A DNA stretch of 64,000 nt, taken from Hexactinellida sp. DTS-2022. Lineage: Eukaryota; Porifera; Hexactinellida. Location of the stretch: the NCBI GenBank assembly GCA_028753945.1, contig JAPNXP010000001.1, positions 4,578,501 to 4,642,500 on the forward strand. Reading direction: 5' to 3'. Position numbers and translations under genes: made by a program. Under the pieces are notes generated by a model, which saw nothing but the letters and a program-made list of their open reading frames with translations, was not told the DNA's origin and did no database searches. Shown here one piece after another: positions 56,734 to 64,000 of the stretch; within the stretch, counting starts at the first letter, position 1; every line of letters begins with the position of its first letter.

Positions 56734-56741
56734 TGTACAGT

Positions 56742-57419
56742 ATAGCCATAGGGGTCAAAACTCAGTATTGTAGTTTACTTTTTATTTAGAGAGTAATTAT
56801 CTCAGAATCCTGATAAGGAGTGAGTTACTGGTAACTTAAATTCCATCTAAGGAATTATTTAATTATAGACTTATAGTCGCATAAACTAATCCGGGATGAG
56901 TTTTGGGGAGCATAAATCTTCGTGCCTTACTTGGGGGTATGGCGGCTATAACCGGGTGAGTTATATCAACCTCGCTTATCCCATTTTGTCATTACCTATC
57001 GAAAAAGGGGGCCACCGGCTGAAAAAGGTTGAGAAACGCTGGTATTGTGGGTGAATTAAGTTCTAATCAAGGATGGCTCGCTTGATATTAAACTATATAA
57101 TTAATTAATTAAGTATAAACTCGGTAGGCATATTTTGAAGGATCGCTGTTTATAGCAACTTGTGATAAATTAGCTAAGTGAAAACTTGTAATAGCATTTG
57201 AATTCATAATCATTATCTCACTCTCCCTCAAAGTACTTAGTATATATGCCTAAGTAGTGGCAAAGTGAGGTCAAATAAATTATCAATGTTCAAGGAACGG
57301 ATAATTATTTGATGCAAAATCTACCAAGGTCAAAAATTGGCTCAAAATACACCTAATTTCTTTATAAAATGGGCTATTACTTAAAATCAAATGATGATAA
57401 GTTATATATTTTTCAAACA
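56742..57419. other. Intergenic, no gene seen
   Basis: AT-rich; a short GGGGCCACCGGCTGAAAAAG patch near 57010 may be a MITE end. Nothing else. Confidence 0.3.
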
Positions 57420-57635
57420 AATTTGCATATTATGATCATAGTGGACCATGGGTCAACATTAGTGACCCATGAATCCACCTGATCCATCGAGCAACCCATT
57501 GACCTGTCACTGGAAAATTGGCCCAGAAAAATTGGTCCTGGGGACCATTTTACATGGAAAATTCAATATTGGTCCCCCCGGACCATTTTTTTCGGGAAAA
57601 TCTATCTGGGGGAACAATATTCCATGGAATTTTGG

Positions 57636-58874
57636 TCCCGGTGTAAGCGCGTTTTAGGTATCCAGCGATTTAGGGACCCCATGGATCCCAAAAACGCTAG
57701 CGATTTAGGGATCAATTCAGAGATATAGGGACCCCACCCATATATAACCTATAAGCTCAAAAACGCTAGCGATATAGGGATCAATTCGGAGATATAGGGA
57801 CCCAAGTGCCAGGGTTGCCGTGGGAGTGGAATTTCCATTCCCATCCCATTCCCATATGAATCATTTGCAACTTTCCACACATACAAATAGGCTGCTATAA
57901 CAATTCAGAAAAATGTCGTAACTGGTGTAACGGCTTTGTATCACTTGTATTGATATCCATAAGGGTTTCCTATGGGGATCCATATGGGTATCTCCACAGG
58001 GGAAATCTGATTCCCATACCCACGGCAACCCTGGGTCACCCCACCCAAGGCCACCCATATATAACCTATAGGCTCAAGGCATAGTCTTCTATATATTGCC
58101 CAAATCCTTCACTATCTTTAGTTTGTGAGTGAAAATAGAAAAATAGAAAGTTAAAAATCTAATTCAAAAATAGAAAGAGGATCGATATATTTGTAAATGC
58201 CGTACTCAGGAAGGAGACAAAATGATACAATGTGCAGATTGTCAAGAATGGTTTCACAAGAATGTATGCGGATCCCGATACTGGCGTGGACAGACCAGAG
58301 ACGGAACCGGTCGGGTCTGACCTGCACCGGTCGACCGGTCGGGTCGGGTACCGGTCGGAACCTTGACCGGCCGGTCGAACCCTGACCGGCCGGTCGAAAT
58401 CTCTATATGATGTATTCGATATCATAATATCATAATTTGTTTTCTATTATTTATAAATTATTGCTAGCTATGATTGACCGGTCGGGTCGGGTCAAATTTC
58501 AAACTGCACCGGTCGGGTCGGGTCATGAAAACCCGACCGGTTCCATCTCTGGGACAGACCCAAACTATAAGTTGGCGAGTGAAATTTGCAAAGAAATGTA
58601 GTGTTAGTTAGGCCTACCGTGGGAAGTATAATTACATATCTATATATCATCAAGTAATCATAGGTACTTTAGATAATTTAGGGCACAGAAACGAGGATAC
58701 CCAAAACACTGGCGTACCTGTATCACTAGCGATTTAGGGACCCCACGACCACAAAACGCTAGCGATATAGGGACCCTACGATCACAAAACGCTAGCGTTT
58801 TAGGGACAGAGGGCCGAAAAGGCTAGCGTTTTAGGGACGGGGATCCCTAAATCGCTGGATACCCGGCTTACACC
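57636..58874. repeat. Concentric inverted repeat, inner element
   Basis: Ends GGTGTAAGCGCGTTTTAGGT and CGCTGGATACCCGGCTTACACC are inverted. Near each end are several copies of AACGCTAGCGATTTAGGGA, in opposite order. The interior contains further insertions, among them the hAT-type MITE 58296-58551. No gene. Confidence 0.7.
58296..58551. repeat. hAT-type MITE with ACCGGTCGGGTC interior
   Basis: 256 bp, ends CAGAGACGGAACCGGTCGGG and ACCCGACCGGTTCCATCTCTG (21st base excluded from any exact claim), perfect 8-bp duplication GGACAGAC. Both interior flanks are runs of CCGGTCGGGTC. Confidence 0.85.
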
Positions 58875-59300
58875 GGATCAATTTTCGGGCCCCAATTTAT
58901 CAGTGACAGGCTTCTCATAAAAACTTTTGGTCCCAATATGGCGAAAAATCGAATAGGCTACTATTATAGTTTATACGGTAACTAAATAAACACAAACCTC
59001 AGAGGGACCAATTTTCAACAGGACCAAATTTCCATGAAAATTTTGGTCCCCCCCGACCAATTTTCCAAGGGGACCAACATTTTCGTGACAGGCTGACAGC
59101 CCCATCACACAATTTCTAATATCTAAATATACTGACACAGAATAACAGAATACAGTGGATTATAAGAATATCGTCTGGAACTGAAATGATGATCATGAGT
59201 GATTCGTATTTTAACAGGATACCTTTGAAATTCAAAATGGCTCATGAGTCATAGGTCATGTGTCACCGAGCCGTGATCCATGACCCGTCGACCTCTGATT

Positions 59301-59724
59301 ATGATACCATGTTGATATATTTGTACGTTGGTAATACATTGCAAAGGTCTAAAATGCCACAAAACACAATTTTCGTAAAATGGGTACTGAAAATTCATCC
59401 TTAGTCCAAATTTCAATTCGGTGAACCAGTTCGGGCCACACAGAATTAAAATTTGATGATGGTGATTTTTCTGCCCACGAGGATTTTTCCCTTTTACACA
59501 CCCCTCTAAGGCTAACTTTTGTCGTACTCTAAAATTCGATTTATATTACACAAATAATTGGTAAATATGTGTCTGAACTTTTGTAGTATACTTAGTATAT
59601 AGTTTACTGCTCTTAATCTTTTTTCAGGGGAGGTAGGAGGATGGGGCCTGCGCGTGCCCTACCAATAGCGCCGCTCTAGTGCCTCAACTGTCTTCTCCAT
59701 TATATTATACGAGCCCTTCCAAGG
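59301..59724. other. Non-coding, no feature seen
   Basis: No coding signal and no clear repeat. Confidence 0.3.
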
Positions 59725-60110
59725 AATTATCCAGGAATCTCGGTCGCTTTGCGACAGATCGATGCTACGCACCTGAAGTTAACGGCGCTACGCGGCCTTA
59801 CTCCTCACTAAACAATTGATTACATAGTTAGTAATATTTTTAATAGTTATATACTTATAATATCCGTTGAAAGCAAACTTCTAGTTTGATTTTGAATTTT
59901 CATTAATTATTTATCTATTTGTGTAAACAACAACAACAAATAATCATATTAGTAATTCAAAAAATGAGAAATTAGAAATCAGCATACTTGTTTACCAATT
60001 ATAACATTTGGAAGTTAGTCTCTATCTCAATTAATAAATGCGGTTTCTATTTCCCCATCACTTTATTACAATTCGGATAAACAAACAAACAAACACACAA
60101 ACTTGAGATT
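59725..60110. repeat. Composite repeat, third locus
   Basis: Order: GC hairpins (CGGTCGCTTTGCGACAG, GGTGCTACGCACC-like, GGCGCTACGCGGCC), one 140-bp minisatellite-like unit (ACAACAACAACAAATAATC), then CCCCATCACTTTATTACAAT and a CAAA run. Same order and direction as 28.54-28.96 kb. Confidence 0.6.
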
Positions 60111-60890
60111 TATAGTAGGGTCAAAATCTAAGATTCCGTGACCAACCTCGGCAAATTAAGTTTTATGCCTGATTCTGATACTTTAGGGTATATCTCGTGA
60201 TTTAAGCTCCCATTAGTCCCATGCCGGTCTCGAAAATTTGGGCAAACTTTTTTATAGCGACAAATTCAAAGGGCCTCCGGCAATCATTTTGAAAAATTAA
60301 GGCCCCTCTCTGAACTTTCATAAATTGAGATTAGAGTGAGTTTGAACAGTATACAATAAGTACTAGCTGCACTGAAAATTTTCAATTCAATCGGCAGTGA
60401 TTCGGGGCTATACTTTTAAAGAAATAGCCTTTGAAGATTCCTACGTCATTTGTCACCATGGGAGGTCCATTCTTTAACTATTTTTTTAAGGGATTTGAAG
60501 CATATCTTATCCTATATACATGCAATAACCTTTTAACTGGCTATGTAGTGTATGTCTCCATCTAAATCTCGGTAATAGACCTAAATTTAGCACTTTGAAT
60601 ATACAAAAATTCAAAAATCCAGTCCATTGACGTCAAAATTGCGATAAAAGTGGGCGAAGAAAACGATTAGGGTCATTTTATTTTGCTTCGTCACCCCCAT
60701 GTGAGATCCCCAGCTAAATTTAGTTCTATTACCGAGATTTACATGGAGACACTACATAGCCAGTTAAAAGGTTATTGTATGTATATAGAACAAGATATGC
60801 TTCAAATCCCTTAAAAAATAGTTAAAGAATGTACCTCCCTTGTGACAAATAACGTAGGAATCTTCAAAAGGCTATTACATTAAAGGTATA

Positions 60891-61077
60891 CAGGTAAACC
60901 TCCGAAATGCGACACTTTTTGGGATCAGCGCTTGTGCCGGATATTCGGAGGTTGTCGCATTTCGGAGGTTGCCCCCACATGCATTCTTTACATTGGAAAG
61001 TCAATCGGGAGAATGGTTTTGTGCCTTATCTCGGAGGTTGTCGTATTTCAGAGGTGCCGCTTTTAGAGGTTTACCTG
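60891..61077. repeat. Mariner/pogo-type MITE
   Basis: 187 bp, ends CAGGTAAACCTCCGAAATGC and TTTTAGAGGTTTACCTG, TA on both sides. Confidence 0.85.
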
Positions 61078-61125
61078 TATTCCCGATTGAGTTGAAATTT
61101 TCAGTGCAGCTAGTACTTATTGTAT

Positions 61126-61571
61126 CAGAGTTGGAATCGGGTTCGGGTTCTCGGGTCGGGTCGGGTTCGGGTCGGGTTCGGATTTAGAATCGGGTTCGGG
61201 TCGGGTTCGGGTTCGAAGTTGATCAGTTCGAACTTTGTGCGTAATTTTTTTAAATTCAATGATTTAATTCTATTTTTTGAAAGATTATATTTACAATAGA
61301 AACAATATATGGAACTTTAATGAAATTGCCTCATAAGGACATTTATGGGATAAATATTATTAACCCATACTTGTTTGACTAATATTAGTTGAAATGTCAA
61401 CATAACATATATTTTAGAGGAATTTCAGTTAATATCCACACTTATATACACTTCGGGTTCGGGTTCGGGTTCGGGTTCGGGTTCGGGTTCGGGTTCGGGT
61501 CGGGTTCGGGTTGAATATCGTCGGGTTCGGGTCGGGTCGGGTTCTGAAAAGTGGACCCGATTCCAACTCTG
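61126..61571. repeat. hAT-type MITE with GGGTTC hexamer interior
   Basis: 446 bp, ends CAGAGTTGGAATCGGGTTC and ACCCGATTCCAACTCTG, perfect 8-bp duplication TATTGTAT. Long runs of GGGTTC/GGGTCG near both ends with AT-rich sequence between them. Confidence 0.9.
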
Positions 61572-61924
61572 TATTGTATACAGTATACTGTTCAAAAACA
61601 CTCTAATCTCAATTTATGAAATGTTCAGAGAGGGCCCTCAGAGGGGCCTTAATTTTCAAAATGATTGCCGGAGGCCCTTTGAATTTTTTGATATAAAAAA
61701 ATCTGCCCAAATTTTCGAGACCGGCATGGGAGCTTAAATCACGAGATATACCCTAAACTAAAGTATCAGAATCAGGCATAAAACTTAACTTTCCGAGGTT
61801 GATCAGGGAAACTTAGATTTTGACCCTACTATTAATAATATAGATAGATCTCTAAAGTTGGAATTTTCTTAAGTTGATGAGCAGGACATTGTTGTCTTAT
61901 ATTTACTACTATGAAATTTGGATA

Positions 61925-62095
61925 CAGTAGAACCTGCATAATCCGACCCTCTATAATCAGGAATTCAGAATAACTGTCAATTATTCTTTATTCCAATGAG
62001 AATCGGTCTATGCATTAGAGCCTGAATAATTCAACAATCGGCAATCCGACATTTTCCCCCTTCCCAAATCGTGTCAGATTATACAGGTTATACTG
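61925..62095. repeat. Mariner/pogo-type MITE
   Basis: 171 bp, ends CAGTAGAACCTGCATAATCC and ATTATACAGGTTATACTG, TA on both sides. Confidence 0.85.
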
Positions 62096-62097
62096 TA

Positions 62098-62539
62098 GTC
62101 TGTACTAGTATACTATTCTTTATTGAATGCTGTTCTTGTACTATAGTTGGTACTATTCTAACATTAGTAACAGTAAACAATTAAATTAAATATTAACACT
62201 TTCAAATTCAGGGAAAATTATTCCGATGATCCAAAATACCGAAGCCCAATTCTTTTTCCTAAGCCAAGAAAGTGATTATCTATTGTTCCGCAACTCCTCA
62301 TTTGCCGGCCGCATGCGGTTTTTTTAAAAAGAAAATAATTGTTTTACAGAATCTCTTTTGGATTTGAAGTTCCATGTAGGCCTTTGAATTTATGTTAAAA
62401 ATTTACGTAATCACAATTCATAGCCTAGTGTATCAATTTGGGCGGGGAATTGTAATCTCTGTTATAACTTATAAACACACATTTAATTTGAAAACTATCA
62501 TTATTTTATACGTAATTTGTTATATACACTCCCCTAACA
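62098..62539. other. Non-coding, no feature seen
   Basis: AT-rich; no coding or repeat signal recognised. Confidence 0.3.
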
Positions 62540-64000
62540 AACCCAAAAGAAGGAAAAACTATACCTCCTATTGTTATTATTTGTGTTGTATATTGGGTAA
62601 TCAACCATTGTGAGTCCAATGGAACCATTTTTGAAAATCTCAGATTTGTGGTTAAGCTGTTTGGGCGCCATTTCATGGTGACGGTAACAATTTATGGTAA
62701 AATGAAAAAAAATTCAAATATCTTAATATAATAATTTTATAAGCAGGAATACTAAAATAGGGATTTATTTAATACCCCATGGCCTACTTAATATACGGCC
62801 GTGTATGTCACCGAGAAGGCCCAAAAAATACAAGGCCAGTTTAGAAATTTCATTCTAGGATAAACTATGCCTCCTATTGTTATTATTTTGGTTGTATATG
62901 GGGTAATCAACCATCGCGAGTCCAATGGAACCACTTTTTAGAATCTCAGATTTTTGGTTAAGCTGTTTAGGCGCCATTTAATGATGACACAACAAATATA
63001 CAAAATATACAATTCGAGTCTAAAGAACTACGAGAAAATGAAGATAATTTGCTAATATACTTAGTTTACATTTTCCGAATATATTATGTGTATGAATATG
63101 TATAAATCAGCAATTATATACGTTTTATGGACTAAATTAGTAAGTTGTAAATCGGATGCTACTTGTATTTTAGCATGTGGTTGTTTTAGAATTTTTATAA
63201 ATTTTTAAAATGTCGCCATTTTGTGATTTAGTAGCCTTTGGAGTATGAAAGATATCCCTATTTAGTATTCCTGTTATAAAATTATTAGAAAGTAGGAAGA
63301 AAATGAAATTTAAGATATTTGAAATTTTTTCATTTTACCATAAATTGTTACCGTCACCATGAAATGGCGCCTAAACAGCTTAACCACAAATCTGAGATTC
63401 TCAAAAGTGGTTCCATTGGACTCGCGATGGTTGATTACCCCATATACAACCCAAATAATAACAATAGGAGGCATAGTTTATCCTAGAATGAAATTTCTAA
63501 ACTGGCCTTCTATTTTTTTGGCCTTCTCGGTGACATACACGGCCGTATATTAAGTAGGCCATGCATACGGCATACCCCAAAGGCTACTAAATCACAAAAT
63601 GGCGACATTCTAAAAATTCAAAGAAATTATTAAGCAACCACATGCTAAAATACAAGTACATGTAGTATCCGAGTTTACAACTTATATTTTCGTCCATAAA
63701 ACGTATATAATTGCTGGTTTATATATTCATTCTCATTATATATTCGGAAAATGTATACTAAGTATATTAGCAAATTATTTTCATTTTCTTGTAGTTCTTT
63801 AGACTCGAATTGTAAATTTTTTAATATTTGTGGTGTCATCATTAAATGGCGCCTAAATAGCTTTACCACAATTCTGAGATTCTCAAAAGTGGTTATAATG
63901 GACTCGCAATGGTTGATTACCCCATATACAACCCAAATAACAACTATAGGAGGCATACTTTATCCTAGAATGAAAATTAGAAACTGGCCTCTTTGTTTTA
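62540..64000. mobile_element. Outer CATGGCC-family MITE, split and cut by window end
   Basis: 62540-62777 and 63564-64000 are arm pieces of one element (both include the TGGCGCC/GGCGCCA(T) and TTTTGA(G)AATCTCAGA segments) into which copy D has inserted. The right end runs out of the window, and no proper left terminus is seen. Confidence 0.65.
62778..63563. mobile_element. Long-palindrome MITE, CATGGCCTAC family, copy D (nested)
   Basis: 786 bp, ends CATGGCCTACTTAATATACG and CGTATATTAAGTAGGCCATG, arms as in copies A and C. The flanks AATACCC and CATACGG do not give a clean 7-bp duplication; a short rearrangement at the right edge (CATACGGCATACCCC) may explain it. Confidence 0.85.

Larger units (their letters stand above)
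57420..59300. repeat. Concentric inverted repeat, outer shell
   Basis: Left 57420-57635 and right 58875-59300 share, in opposite directions, CTGTCACTG(G)AAAATTGG/GACAGGC, (T)TTGGTCC and GGACCATT(T)T motifs and a GGGTCA..TGACCC theme. Loose match, so boundaries are approximate. It surrounds 57636-58874. Confidence 0.5.
60105..61845. repeat. Long palindromic element, arms interrupted by two MITEs
   Basis: Left TATAGTAGGGTCAAAATCTA and right TAGATTTTGACCCTACTATT are inverted. Pairing continues through AAGTACTAGCTGCACTGAAA, CCTTTTAACTGGCTATGTAG and TCTCGGTAATAGA to a centre near 60640. The right arm carries 60891-61077 and 61126-61571. Without these the element is about 1.1 kb. Non-coding. Confidence 0.8.

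Noticed and set aside
58159..58425. Arg/Pro/Gly-rich frame
   Set aside because: Translation of CCGGTCGGGTC repeats inside a hAT MITE.
61440..61560. Telomeric repeat array
   Set aside because: The unit is GGGTTC, not TTAGGG, and the array sits inside a hAT MITE with a perfect 8-bp duplication.
1..64000. tRNA and rRNA genes
   Set aside because: No cloverleaf with A/B boxes or rRNA-like conserved block was recognised by eye; a tRNAscan or Rfam run would be decisive.

Overview
The window looks like nuclear DNA of an invertebrate metazoan: AT-rich, low gene density, spliceosomal introns with GT..AG borders, and animal-type genes (FBXO36-like, ZFYVE19/ANCHR-like, adducin-head, SLC6, LEM domain, type II membrane gamma-glutamyltransferase). 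I cannot name the species. An early-branching animal would fit the gene mix and the DNA-transposon content, but that is inference. No RNA genes, CRISPR arrays or bacterial-style operons were seen.

Layout. 0-12.3 kb is the gene-rich part: FBXO36-like (-), ANCHR-like (-), adducin-head protein (-), a seven-helix membrane protein (+) and an SLC6 transporter (-), all readable as single exons. 14.5-24.8 kb holds one predicted four-exon minus-strand gene that joins a LEM domain to a TKL-type protein kinase; splice phases match and the exons add up to exactly 536 codons including the stop. 25-42 kb is a transposon graveyard: nested hAT- and mariner-type MITEs, a LINE reverse-transcriptase scrap, a 2.8 kb inverted repeat, a seven-helix pseudogene broken by a MITE, a decayed Ty3/gypsy element broken by another MITE, and a 140-bp minisatellite. 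42-52 kb is a MULE transposon (FLYWCH + MULE transposase remains) hit by two near-identical THAP/P-type transposons in opposite orientation, giving a palindrome of almost 9 kb. 52.6-53.5 kb encodes a probable AID/APOBEC-like zinc deaminase. 54.5-56.5 kb is a two-exon gamma-glutamyltransferase. 56.5-64 kb is again repeats: concentric palindromes and nested MITEs.

The strongest mobile-element result is a set of direct target-site duplications. hAT-type MITEs have 8-bp duplications. The full P-type elements (termini CATAGCCTAC) and several long-palindrome MITEs (termini CATGGCCTAC) both have 7-bp duplications and similar ends, which suggests that a P-type transposase moved the MITEs.

The two most notable coding candidates are the AID/APOBEC-like deaminase and the LEM-kinase fusion. 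All family calls were made by eye from motifs; none was checked by a search.
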